Source: Gemmatimonadota bacterium (GTDB lineage Bacteria; Latescibacterota; UBA2968; GCA-2709665). From it: a stretch of DNA of 64,000 bases. Made by a program: the position numbers and the translations under genes. The stretch lies in contig JAPPJY010000092.1 in NCBI GenBank assembly GCA_028874335.1, forward strand, positions 1 to 64,000, given 5' to 3'. Positions 44,869 through 53,771 of the stretch are shown here, in pieces. Below the pieces are notes generated by a model. The model was given only the letters and a program-made list of their open reading frames with translations, did no database searches and was not told the origin of the DNA. Each line of letters starts with the position of its first letter. The first letter of the stretch is position 1.

Positions 44869-47604
44869 ATGCTGCGATATTCCTCTTTGGTCCTGTTCCT
44901 GGCATTTTGGATGGAAACCCCCGCCGCCGCCCTGCCTGGCGATCCTTCCAGAAGCGATCTGATTAGGGAAGACGTGCTCTTTTCGGCGGCGGGTGAAGCG
45001 CTCAACCAGGTCGCTTCGGGGAGATTCGATCTCGTCCGTCGCGAGCCGGGGACAGTGGTTCGCACCCTGGGGACGGATTTCGCGCTGACGCTGGATCGGG
45101 ATCTGATGCCGGGGATCTACCGGCTGAGCGTCCTCTGCCTGGCCCCGACAACCTCTACCGATTCATTCTGGCTGGAGGTGAACGGAGAGCGGCAACCGCA
45201 AGCGATCGTGTTGCCCAAGGACGTCTACAGTGAGGTGCATCGGGGCTTTCGGCTGGACGTGCCGGGAAGGACGTCTATTCGTCTCGTGCTGCGGGAACGG
45301 CCTGGGGTGAGCGTTGCGCGGTTGAAGCTGACGCATCTGTCGGTACAATTCGATCGCATGTCGGTTATCCGTCCTCCTCTGGCCGGGGAGCGCCCGCGAC
45401 TGTTCTTGACGCGGTGGGACATCCAACGTCTGCGCGACGCCCAGCGCAGCGAGGGCGGACAGCGGCTTTATCGACCGCAGGGGATGTTGCGGGGAACGCC
45501 GCCTCCCCGTACGGGTCCGCCGAAGCGCGCGGGGTGGGCCTGGCGCATGGAAAATCAGGCGATCTCCTGCCTGCTCGCCAATACCCCCGATGCGGCCGAA
45601 CGCTTCGAGGCCATCCGGCGCCACGTTCTCACGATATGCACATACGATAAGTGGCTTCCGGACGGCTGGTCCCATGCGACACCCGATCTGGATCTTGACG
45701 CGGCCTACATGATCCACGGGACCGCCGTCGCGTACGACTGGCTCTACAACTGGTTTACGGAGGATGACCGGCGGATCATCCGGGAGAAGCTGGCGTATCA
45801 GGCCAGGCTCATGTTCGAGGCGTCCTTTTTGGAGAGGATGTATTGGGCTCGCACGGTCCAGCAGAACCACTACTGGTTCGACAATTACGCCATCGGCGTG
45901 GCCGGCGCCGCACTCTACGGCGAGGTACCGGAGGCCGAGGTATGGATGGCCTGGAGCTGGGACCGCCTCCAGGGGACGCTGAAGACCTTCGCCGAGGACG
46001 GGGGGTTTCACGAAGGACCTGCCTACTGGAACTTCTCCATGGGTTCGCTGTTTCGATGGATCGACCTGTACGAACACACAACCGGGCAGACCATCGCCTA
46101 TGCGGACACCTGGCTGAGGAAGACCGGCTATTTCCCGATGCATTACGTATATCCCGATCTGCGTTCGGGCGCGGCAATCGAAGATACATTTCGACCGGGG
46201 GTTGTACCCACGCTGGAGAGGCTGCTCTGGCTGGCAGGTCGCAACGGCGACGCCCGGCTGTTTCGTGTCGCCGAGTTGGTTCACGAGGGGAAGCGGAGTA
46301 CACACTGGTGGACATTGAAAGCGCTGGCCGAGGGAATTGACGCCGCGGCGGGGACGCTGGACGAACTGATGCCGAAACGGGCCTATTTCCCCGACGTTGA
46401 GATGTACTTCGCGCGAACGTCGTGGCGCACGGATGCAACGATGTTCGCGCTGGGGGCGCGTCCGTTGGGGGGGCACACCCTGGCGCGGCTGATCGAGGCG
46501 TATCCCTGGATCGGCGGCGTAGGACACAACCACCCCGCGCAGAACAGCTTTGTGCTTTACGGCAGCGGAAAGGAACTGGTGATCGATCCCGGCTATACGC
46601 TGAACAAGGAAACCGCAAACCACAACACGGTACTGGTAGACGGGCAGGGGCAGTACGGCGACGGTGAGCGGTGGCCGCGCTGGTATCCCGGCTGGGCGCA
46701 CATCGGGTACGCCTCCACGAAGTTCCCTTATGTACGCGGTGAGGCGGCAACGGCGTACCCTCGGGAGCTGGGACTGGAGCGGTTCACGCGCCAGATGTTG
46801 ATGCTGGACAACCAGCGCGTCCTGATTGTCGATCATCTGGAGGCGGACCGGCCTCGCCGGTTCACGTGGCTGCTGCATCTCGATGAGGACGCGGTGGTGT
46901 CGGGGGGCAACGGGCGGTTTTCAGTGACTTTCGGTGGCGCATCGCTTCAGATCGATGTTCTGACTCCGCAAGACATGGCATCGCATATCGACCGCTATGA
47001 ACCTGTCTGGAACAATATTCTGCGGCCCGACTATCATCCCAGGATCGGCCGGCTGCAGTTGACCACCGCGCCGTTGAGAACCACGCCAATCGTGGCCGCG
47101 CTGGGTATCGACCCCTACGCGGTGCGCCCGGTGCTGGAGATCCGGCCCGGCGTCCTGTTGTTGACGTTTCCGGACAGCATCCGAGTGGGGTTCAATAGAA
47201 CGGGCGAGGTGGTCGCGGTTGACGGGCTCGAGACCGACGGGCGCGCCGTGGTGATCACCCGTGATGGAGCCGGGGGACGCAGGGCCAGGGTGCTGGACAT
47301 GCTCCGGTACCGCGACGGGTCCGGCCGGTTGCGCGACTTCCCGGACGGTGAGGGTGAATTCGTCCTGTCGAACGGCGTCTGGCTGCCGGCGTTCGACGAG
47401 ACGCCTGTTGTATTGAGCGCCGACTTCGACGGGAACGGTACAGTGGGTTTCAGCGACTTCCTGGCGCTTGCACATGCGTTCGGGTCCCGCGCGGGAACGA
47501 CGGGCTGGGACGTCAGGTTCGACCTGAACGGCGACGGCGAAATCGGGTTCCGGGACTTCGTGATCCTGGCGGCCCAATTTGGCGGGCGAACCAACGGGAA
47601 TTGA
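44869..47604 (+). CDS. Secreted heparinase-like lyase with dockerin-like EF-hand C-terminus
   Basis: This 911-residue protein starts with a signal peptide (MLRYSSLVLFLAFWMETPAAA). A beta-sandwich binding region follows, then the helical toroid (QQNHYWFDNYAIGVAGAALYG; GGFHEGPAYWNFSMG). The beta domain carries IGGVGHNHPAQNSF and NHNTVLVDGQ, the heparinase motif. Residues about 850-911 hold two EF-hand loops, DFDGNGTVGFSDF and FDLNGDGEIGFRDF, which is a dockerin type I-like pair. Unlike its two upstream neighbours it is clearly exported. The EF-hand pair probably attaches the enzyme to a surface partner, but no cohesin is seen. It is separated from the previous gene by 104 nt. Confidence 0.88.
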   Translation: MLRYSSLVLFLAFWMETPAAALPGDPSRSDLIREDVLFSAAGEALNQVASGRFDLVRREPGTVVRTLGTDFALTLDRDLMPGIYRLSVLCLAPTTSTDSFWLEVNGERQPQAIVLPKDVYSEVHRGFRLDVPGRTSIRLVLRERPGVSVARLKLTHLSVQFDRMSVIRPPLAGERPRLFLTRWDIQRLRDAQRSEGGQRLYRPQGMLRGTPPPRTGPPKRAGWAWRMENQAISCLLANTPDAAERFEAIRRHVLTICTYDKWLPDGWSHATPDLDLDAAYMIHGTAVAYDWLYNWFTEDDRRIIREKLAYQARLMFEASFLERMYWARTVQQNHYWFDNYAIGVAGAALYGEVPEAEVWMAWSWDRLQGTLKTFAEDGGFHEGPAYWNFSMGSLFRWIDLYEHTTGQTIAYADTWLRKTGYFPMHYVYPDLRSGAAIEDTFRPGVVPTLERLLWLAGRNGDARLFRVAELVHEGKRSTHWWTLKALAEGIDAAAGTLDELMPKRAYFPDVEMYFARTSWRTDATMFALGARPLGGHTLARLIEAYPWIGGVGHNHPAQNSFVLYGSGKELVIDPGYTLNKETANHNTVLVDGQGQYGDGERWPRWYPGWAHIGYASTKFPYVRGEAATAYPRELGLERFTRQMLMLDNQRVLIVDHLEADRPRRFTWLLHLDEDAVVSGGNGRFSVTFGGASLQIDVLTPQDMASHIDRYEPVWNNILRPDYHPRIGRLQLTTAPLRTTPIVAALGIDPYAVRPVLEIRPGVLLLTFPDSIRVGFNRTGEVVAVDGLETDGRAVVITRDGAGGRRARVLDMLRYRDGSGRLRDFPDGEGEFVLSNGVWLPAFDETPVVLSADFDGNGTVGFSDFLALAHAFGSRAGTTGWDVRFDLNGDGEIGFRDFVILAAQFGGRTNGN

Positions 47605-47711
47605 TTCCGGGTCCGACGGACCCTCGACCCCTGGGTCCCGGTGTCCGAAATGCGGTAGCCGGTTTTTTTGAATACGCTCACGATTCTAATTTCAGGTGCA
47701 GGAGGTGAGAC

Positions 47712-48746
47712 GTGGTCGAACTCGTTATATTTGTATGTGCCGTTATTTTCGTTTCCGCAACGTGCTCTCTCGCTGAAGCCGTTCTCTACGCCGTTCCCGT
47801 CAGTTACGTCGAAAGCCTTGCGCAAAAGGGAACAGTCTCCGGCCGTATCCTGAAGGACCTGCGGATGCGCAACGTCGACCGGCCCATCTCGGCCATCCTC
47901 TCGCTGAATACAATCGCGAATACGGGCGGCGCGTTCCTGGCAGGCGCGGCGTTCATAAAGGTGTACGGCGCGGAATGGGAACACTATTTTACGATATTCA
48001 TTACACTCTCGGTCCTGCTCCTGTCGGAGGTCATTCCCAAGACCGTCGGCGTCGTATACAGCCGGTCCCTGGCCGGTCTGATCGCGATACCTCTTCGATT
48101 TCTTGTCCTGGCAATGTACCCGTTTGTCGAGACATGCCGGCTTGTGACCCGGGCGTTCTCGAAGGGTCGGACGTCCGACGAGGTTTCCGAAGAAGAAATC
48201 TCCTCAATGGCGCGGATGGGGAGGGAAGCCGGCGCGATCGAGCCGCATGAAGCCCGCGTGATGCAGAATATTCTCTCGCTCAAACGCAAGACCGCGAAGG
48301 ATGTGATGACCCCGCGGACGGTCGTATTCGCGCTGAGCGCGGGTCTGACCGTGGAGCAGGCGCAGAAGGAAGCCGGTACCTGGCAGCACAGCAGGGTTCC
48401 CGTCTATGAGGAGGGCTTCGAGGACGTCATTGGCGTCGTGATGCGCCGCGACGTGCTGAACGCGCTGGCGGAGGGTCACGGGCAGAGACCCATATCTGAA
48501 TTGATGCGTCCGGTTCACTTCGTTGCGGAGACAGTGGCGCTGGACCGCGTTCTGCAGATGTTCCTCGAAATGCGGCAACATCTCTTTGCGGTCATCGACG
48601 AATACGGCGGACTGGCCGGAGTCCTGACGCTGGAAGACGTGCTTGAAGAGATCCTGGGCAGAGAGATCGTGGATGAATCCGATACGGTCACGGACATGCG
48701 GGAACTGGCCCGCCGCCGCCGCCGAAAGGTGTCGGAAGGGGAATAG
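47712..48746 (+). CDS. CNNM/CorC-type membrane protein with CBS pair (DUF21 family)
   Basis: This 344-residue inner-membrane protein has a DUF21 domain of three to four hydrophobic segments at residues 1-140 (LVIFVCAVIFVSATCSLAEA; ILSLNTIANTGGAFLAGAA; YFTIFITLSVLLLSEVIPK). The DUF21 PKT motif reads SEVIPKTVG. A Bateman (CBS) pair follows from about 195 (DVMTPRTVVFAL; SRVPVYEEGFEDVIGVV; LFAVIDEYGGLAGVLTLEDV). It lacks the C-terminal CorC_HlyC domain, ending in a basic tail (RRRRRKVSEGE). Members transport Mg2+ or related cations. The GTG start at 47712 is preceded by GGAGGTGAG. It has no link to the lyases beyond position. Confidence 0.9.
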   Translation: MVELVIFVCAVIFVSATCSLAEAVLYAVPVSYVESLAQKGTVSGRILKDLRMRNVDRPISAILSLNTIANTGGAFLAGAAFIKVYGAEWEHYFTIFITLSVLLLSEVIPKTVGVVYSRSLAGLIAIPLRFLVLAMYPFVETCRLVTRAFSKGRTSDEVSEEEISSMARMGREAGAIEPHEARVMQNILSLKRKTAKDVMTPRTVVFALSAGLTVEQAQKEAGTWQHSRVPVYEEGFEDVIGVVMRRDVLNALAEGHGQRPISELMRPVHFVAETVALDRVLQMFLEMRQHLFAVIDEYGGLAGVLTLEDVLEEILGREIVDESDTVTDMRELARRRRRKVSEGE

Positions 48747-48827
48747 TCGGTAATTCGATCATGCCGCAGAATGCCGGTTCGCGGTATAGAATCAAGCACC
48801 TTCAGCGCAGACCGACTCCTCGTCGCC

Positions 48828-48854
48828 ATGCAGGGGTGACCCTTGTGGGCGCCC
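48828..48854 (+). repeat. Copy of the GGGGCG/GGGCGCCC dispersed repeat
   Basis: ATGCAGGGGTGACCC followed by TTGTGGGCGCCC, a slightly diverged member of the family at 1.2-1.6 kb and 21728. It lies in the gap between the CBS-domain membrane gene and the DNA methyltransferase gene. The rest of that ~196 bp gap has no recognisable feature apart from an upstream GGAGGAG ribosome site. Confidence 0.75.
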
Positions 48855-48942
48855 GTGGCGGCGGCGGAGATGATCCTCAATAGGCATTTGCCGCGAGGGG
48901 TCATCTGATTTTTTGAATCGTGGATAGTACCGGAGGAGTTGA

Positions 48943-50214
48943 GTGACGGCACTACAGATAGAGCTGTTCGACCGACCTGACACGTCAACCGGGCCGTTAT
49001 CCTATGAGGAATTCCTCGGTGATGTGGAGGGCTTCGACGGCTTTGATAAAGAAACCGCAATCCTGGAATTCCCGGATCCCGACTTCGATATCCCTGTCTA
49101 TGTGAATGAGTTCTGGACTTCGCGACAAAGGGCCGCCCACTCGCTTCACGAAATCTCGTACCGCGCGTGTTTCAAGCCCCAGTTGCCGCGGTTTTTTATC
49201 GAGCGGCTGACGCGACCCGGCGACGCGGTCTACGATCCCTTCCTGGGTCGCGGGACGACCGCCATCGAGGCGGCATTGCTGGGGCGTACCCCCATTGGGA
49301 CGGACGTCAATCCGCTGAGCGAGATTCTCGTAGCGCCGCGGCTCGACCCTCCGTCGCTTTCGGCTGTTTCGGGACGACTGAGGGAACTGCCTCTCGAAAG
49401 CAGATGCGATACCTGGGACGACCTGCTTACGTTCTATCATCCGAACACGCTGCGGCAGATTACGAACCTGCGGAATTACCTGATCGCGAAGCATGACAAT
49501 GGCAGCCTGGATGCGGTCGACCGGTGGATCAGGATGGTGGCGACCAACCGGCTGACGGGTCATTCACCCGGCTTCTTTTCGGTTTACACGTTGCCCCCAA
49601 ACCAGGCCGTTACGGTGGCGCGACAGCGGGGCATTAACCGGATTCGAAAGCAGACACCGCCCGAACGGGACGTACGGGAATCGATACGAAGAAAAACCAG
49701 GTCGCTTCTCGGCAGACTGGGTCAGAAAGACGCTGAGAGGCTGCGTGAAACTTCCGGAAACGCATTGTTCATCACCGGGTCATCGGACAACACACCCGGT
49801 ATTGAGAGCGACTCCGTCAACCTCGTCGTCACCTCACCGCCGTTCCTGGACGTCGTGGACTACCAGACGGACAACTGGCTGCGGTGCTGGTTCAACGGTA
49901 TAGCCGCAGAATCCGTGCAGGTATGGCACTTCACGAGGCCGCAGGAGTGGCAGGCAGCCATGACGAGCGTATTCCTTGAACTCAGGAGAGTTCTCAAACG
50001 CGATGGCTTTGTCGCTTTCGAGGTCGGGGAAGTACGAGGCGGGAAAATTCTCCTGGAATCGCTCGTTGTCCCCGCGGCGGCACAGGCGGGGCTGGAGCCG
50101 CTCATGGTCCTGGTGAACGACCAGGTCTTCACCAAGACCTCAAACTGCTGGGGCGTGGACAACCTCAAGAAGGGAACCAATACAAACCGTATCGTCCTGC
50201 TGAGAATGTCATGA
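48943..50214 (+). CDS. Solitary DNA methyltransferase (SPPF-type, motif I before motif IV)
   Basis: This 423-residue amino-methyltransferase has the AdoMet-binding motif DPFLGRGTTAIEAALLGR near residue 98 and the catalytic motif TSPPFLDVVDY near residue 296. In motif order this is I, target-recognition region, IV. The SPPF form is typical of N4-cytosine or N6-adenine enzymes. Between the motifs lies a long helical region with many Arg (RGINRIRKQTPPERD) that would read DNA. The start is GTG 48943 after GGAGGAG. No restriction endonuclease gene adjoins it, so it looks like an orphan or regulatory modification enzyme. The target sequence cannot be predicted. Confidence 0.88.
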   Translation: MTALQIELFDRPDTSTGPLSYEEFLGDVEGFDGFDKETAILEFPDPDFDIPVYVNEFWTSRQRAAHSLHEISYRACFKPQLPRFFIERLTRPGDAVYDPFLGRGTTAIEAALLGRTPIGTDVNPLSEILVAPRLDPPSLSAVSGRLRELPLESRCDTWDDLLTFYHPNTLRQITNLRNYLIAKHDNGSLDAVDRWIRMVATNRLTGHSPGFFSVYTLPPNQAVTVARQRGINRIRKQTPPERDVRESIRRKTRSLLGRLGQKDAERLRETSGNALFITGSSDNTPGIESDSVNLVVTSPPFLDVVDYQTDNWLRCWFNGIAAESVQVWHFTRPQEWQAAMTSVFLELRRVLKRDGFVAFEVGEVRGGKILLESLVVPAAAQAGLEPLMVLVNDQVFTKTSNCWGVDNLKKGTNTNRIVLLRMS

Positions 50215-50393
50215 GGACAGCTGTCTGTCACGAAAACAGAAAAGGAGCTGAAATGACCCACTGACACCATTTCCGGCGGCGATTCAAGACAGGCCCTTTC
50301 GAGCCGCGAACGGGTTAAAATATCGATAGCAAGTCTACGACACAGCTTGACTTATCCGCATTGACGCTAACCAGCCGGGGTGAGGATCGCTTT

Positions 50394-52364
50394 ATGACAT
50401 CAAGAGAGAAAGTCGCTTTTATTTTAATTTCCGCGATGCTGATACCTGTTGCATTCGTCGCAGCGGGTTCAGACGCGCATGCCGATCGAACGACATTACA
50501 AGAGAACACCGATAATTCCGATGTCCAGGACTCCGGATTTCTTCCGGACTTCGACGGCGACGGGACGGTTGGCTTCAGCGATTTTACGCAGTTTGCGTCA
50601 AAATTCGGACGAAGTGAAGGTGATGACGGGTACGAAGCCCGGTTCGATCTGAACGGCGACGGGGAAATCGGGTTTTCGGACTTCGTGGCCTTTTCGCAGA
50701 ACTTCGGGAAGGACTTTTCCTACGGGATGCTCCTTCCCTGGGATCTTTCCAGAATCGTGCCGATCGAATCGGTCCGTTCGGCGCCCGTGGGCGAGCGAGT
50801 CTTCATGCGGACTGAATTCGACAAAGGCCGACTCGTTGACCTGGAGATGACGTTCATCCAGGTGGTCGACGATTTTCTGCCGCCCATGCCGGTCTATATG
50901 GTGGAGGCCTCTGATTCCATCCTGGTGGCCCTGGGCGGTATCGCCAAGGGGATGAGCGGTTCCCCGATTTTTTCGGCGCAGGGCGCCTGGGGCGCGATCG
51001 CTTACGGCTTCATCGCGCAGGACAACCCGCCCTACTACTTTTTCGCCACACCCATGGAATGGGTCATCGGAGAACGGGGAACGGTTCCACTGGCCAAACG
51101 CGCGGCCACGTGGGGCGATAACAGCATTGCGCCCTTGGACGTCCCACTGCTGAGTACCGGACTCAATCGGATCCAGTTGATCCCGGAAGGGCGTTCGTCT
51201 CCGCTCAGCAACGCGGTCGCCGCCGGTCTGACCACGCAGCGCCAGACCAGTTTCGCGCCGGGCCGGCCGCTGGCGGTAGGCTTACTGCTGGGTGAATTGA
51301 CTGCCGGCGCTATCGGGACGATCTCCTTCGTGGACGGCGACCGGGTCTATGGATTCGGACATTCCATGGACGACGCCGGCCCTGTTTCGCTGCCCATCAT
51401 CGAGGCGGTGGTGCTGGGAGAAATCTCAAATCTGCAGGCGCCGTACAAATTCGCAACATTGAACCCGACCGTACGCGGCACCCTCACCGAAGACCGCATT
51501 CCCGCGGTCCGGGGAATACTGGGCGAAGGGCCCGAGCTTGTGCCGATCAGAAGCGTGTATTCGTTTCCATCGGGCGCAGAAGAGGAGCTCCTGCATACGA
51601 TGCCCACGGTTGGCGTGAGCCCGGATATGTCTATCGATCTGGTCGCCGGCGCTTTCTTCAGACCGCTTCTGGGAAGGGTTGAGAACGATCCGGACCACAG
51701 CATCCGCGTTACGGCGGAAATTGCCTTTGACGGCACCGATTCCACGCTCGCGCGAACCCGTCTGTACGCCTCACCGGAAGGCCGGCTCCTTTCCCTGATC
51801 AGAAATGCGACCTCCGATCTGTCCTTCTCGCTGGCCCTGCTGACGGAGAGGGACGACTACGCCTTGCAGGTGACGGAAGCCAGAGTTGACGTTGAGTTGA
51901 TCGCAGAGTCCCGTTACACCAGGATCGTCGAAGTGAACGCGGACACGCTGGCCAGCCTCGGGGACACGCTGGACGTTACCGCGTCGTTGAGGGTGGGGCG
52001 CCGGATCGATCGTGAGATCGATCTGAGGCTCGGCGTTCCCGAATCGTTTCCGCCGGGAGTCTACAGTCTTGTCCTGGGTTCGGCCGCGGAACTGGGGGCG
52101 GGTGGCGGACCCGGATTCGGCCGTTTCCCTGTAGAGCAGACGCTCGAGGAAGCCTTTAACGACGTCAATAGCGAGGATGACAACGTGGTGTTGGAAGCCT
52201 TGCTGACGTTCGATACGCCCTTCGCACCGCCCGAAGGTCCGGGGGTCCCGCCCGGCCCGGGTCGAGGCCCGCGGCCGTCCACCTCGGTACGGAAGGAAGT
52301 GGATCTGGTTTTGCGGGGCCTGGAGAGCGCGCTCGTAAAGGTCGTCGCACCGGCGGAGCAGTGA
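50394..52364 (+). CDS. SpoIVB-type (S55) peptidase-like protein with N-terminal EF-hand pair
   Basis: This 656-residue exported protein has a signal peptide (MTSREKVAFILISAMLIPVAFVAAGSDAHA). A dockerin-like EF-hand pair occupies residues 51-110 (DFDGDGTVGFSDF; FDLNGDGEIGFSDF), close in sequence to the tail of the heparinase at 44869. A peptidase S55-like domain follows, with GMSGSPIF (Ser190) and later YGFGHSMDDAG (His323), the serine and histidine of this family. The C-terminal half (about 350-656) is beta-rich with no family I can name. In SpoIVB the histidine comes before the serine; here the order is reversed. The start ATG 50394 follows GGTGAGG. A processing protease for surface proteins is inferred. 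Confidence 0.82.
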   Translation: MTSREKVAFILISAMLIPVAFVAAGSDAHADRTTLQENTDNSDVQDSGFLPDFDGDGTVGFSDFTQFASKFGRSEGDDGYEARFDLNGDGEIGFSDFVAFSQNFGKDFSYGMLLPWDLSRIVPIESVRSAPVGERVFMRTEFDKGRLVDLEMTFIQVVDDFLPPMPVYMVEASDSILVALGGIAKGMSGSPIFSAQGAWGAIAYGFIAQDNPPYYFFATPMEWVIGERGTVPLAKRAATWGDNSIAPLDVPLLSTGLNRIQLIPEGRSSPLSNAVAAGLTTQRQTSFAPGRPLAVGLLLGELTAGAIGTISFVDGDRVYGFGHSMDDAGPVSLPIIEAVVLGEISNLQAPYKFATLNPTVRGTLTEDRIPAVRGILGEGPELVPIRSVYSFPSGAEEELLHTMPTVGVSPDMSIDLVAGAFFRPLLGRVENDPDHSIRVTAEIAFDGTDSTLARTRLYASPEGRLLSLIRNATSDLSFSLALLTERDDYALQVTEARVDVELIAESRYTRIVEVNADTLASLGDTLDVTASLRVGRRIDREIDLRLGVPESFPPGVYSLVLGSAAELGAGGGPGFGRFPVEQTLEEAFNDVNSEDDNVVLEALLTFDTPFAPPEGPGVPPGPGRGPRPSTSVRKEVDLVLRGLESALVKVVAPAEQ

Positions 52365-52365
52365 T

Positions 52366-53412
52366 ATGCAGGAAGTTGACATGCAATGCGATGACATAGG
52401 GATCGGAATCATCGGCGGCGGGAAGGCGGGGCGGAATTTCGCCCTGGCCATCCGGTCCTGCGCGGGCGCCGAGGTGCGGATGTTCTGCACGCGGAGCGAG
52501 GAGTCGGCCCGGTCGGCGGCGGAATCCTGCGGGGTTGCGAGATGGACCACCGATTACCCCGCGATGCTGCGGGATCCGGATATCCAGGCTGTCATCGTCG
52601 CGACGCCGGATGAATTTCACTGCGAGCACACGGTCCTGGCCGCCCGGGCGAAAAGACACGTGCTGTGTGAGAAGCCGATGTGCCGGTCTCCTGAAGAGGC
52701 CGACCTGATGATCCGAAAAGCACGGGAGAACGGCGTGATTCTGATGGTCGGGTTCACCGAGCGGTACAGCCACCCGTGCATGGATGCCAAGAGGCGGATC
52801 GACGCCGGCGAGATCGGCACGCCCAGGATGATGCTCGCCAGGAGGTGCCATCCGCTATCCGTGCTGAGAGGCCGGAAATGGGTGAACGACGATGAGACCG
52901 GCGGGGTGCTGAACTACGCCGGGCCGCACAATATCGACCTGGTCTGTTGGCTGATGGGCGGGCCTCCCGAGCGCGTGTACGCCGAGATGGGGCAGCTCAT
53001 CCTGAAAGACCAAAACTTCACGGATTGTGCGGTGATGACGTTCAGGTTTCCCAACGGGTCCATCGCGACGCTCTACGAGACCTTCGCATACCCGGGGACC
53101 TATCCGCATGGCGTGGACCGGAATATCGAGATTCTGGGAGACCGCGGGGTGCTTCACGTGGACTTCATGTCCCAGCCCCTGAAGGTGTTTACGGATGCCG
53201 GTTATCAGGTGGCCGATTCAGTAACCTGGCCGATGGGGGAACGGGGCATCCAGGGAACGTTGCTGGCCGAAGTCGAGCATTTCATCGGGTGCGTACGACA
53301 GGGAAAGACGCCGCTGACAACGGGCGAAGACGGCAAACTGGCCATGAGAATCGCGCTTGCGGCAAGAGAGGCGGCCAAGACCGGCAAGGCAATACCCATT
53401 CACGAAGCGTAA
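52366..53412 (+). CDS. Gfo/Idh/MocA family oxidoreductase
   Basis: This is 348 residues beginning one base after the S55-like gene's stop (TGATATG context). The Rossmann motif is IGIIGGGKAGRNFALAI near the N-terminus. EKPMCRSPEEAD is the EKP motif, and GGVLNYAGPHNIDLVCWLMGG carries the conserved His-containing substrate motif. It is very probably co-transcribed with the peptidase gene. As with its two paralogues in the window, it probably oxidises or epimerises a sugar, uronate or inositol, not further assignable. Its C-terminus runs to KTGKAIPIHEA, normal for the family. Confidence 0.92.
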   Translation: MQEVDMQCDDIGIGIIGGGKAGRNFALAIRSCAGAEVRMFCTRSEESARSAAESCGVARWTTDYPAMLRDPDIQAVIVATPDEFHCEHTVLAARAKRHVLCEKPMCRSPEEADLMIRKARENGVILMVGFTERYSHPCMDAKRRIDAGEIGTPRMMLARRCHPLSVLRGRKWVNDDETGGVLNYAGPHNIDLVCWLMGGPPERVYAEMGQLILKDQNFTDCAVMTFRFPNGSIATLYETFAYPGTYPHGVDRNIEILGDRGVLHVDFMSQPLKVFTDAGYQVADSVTWPMGERGIQGTLLAEVEHFIGCVRQGKTPLTTGEDGKLAMRIALAAREAAKTGKAIPIHEA

Positions 53413-53528
53413 GTGACCCTCGTGACGTCGGGGGAATAGATTCACGAAATTGGGCCGCCCAATCGCATGGTTTGTATCCTCTGACAGACTCAAGACGAGT
53501 ACTCGGGATCCGGGGCGTGAGCCCTGAA

Positions 53529-53607
53529 CCGCTCCCTGAGCTTGTCGAAGGGTCGGTGAAGGGCAGCGCAACACGGGCATTTCGACAAGCTCAATGACCA
53601 CGTTTCG
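53529..53607 (+). repeat. Dispersed repeat with TGAGCTTGTCGAAGGG arms
   Basis: The 359-bp gap 53413-53771 has no supported gene. It holds CCGCTCCCTGAGC, TTGTCGAAGGGTCGG, GAAGGGCAG, AACACGGGCATTTCGACA and AAGCTCAATGACC, matching the copy at 15174-15316 almost block for block. The arms are inverse, so it can form a hairpin. Confidence 0.78.
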
Positions 53608-53771
53608 ATAGTCCTGCTCTATAGGCTTGCGTCTACAGGCCGTTTTGACAAGTTCAATGCAAGCAGCACAGGCAACGCAGCAGGATTGGATTGACGGGCG
53701 TATTAAGTCGCAGCCTTTTTCTGACACGGAAAATCAGGTCAGTACGCGGTAAATCGCGGGGGAGAGAGCCT

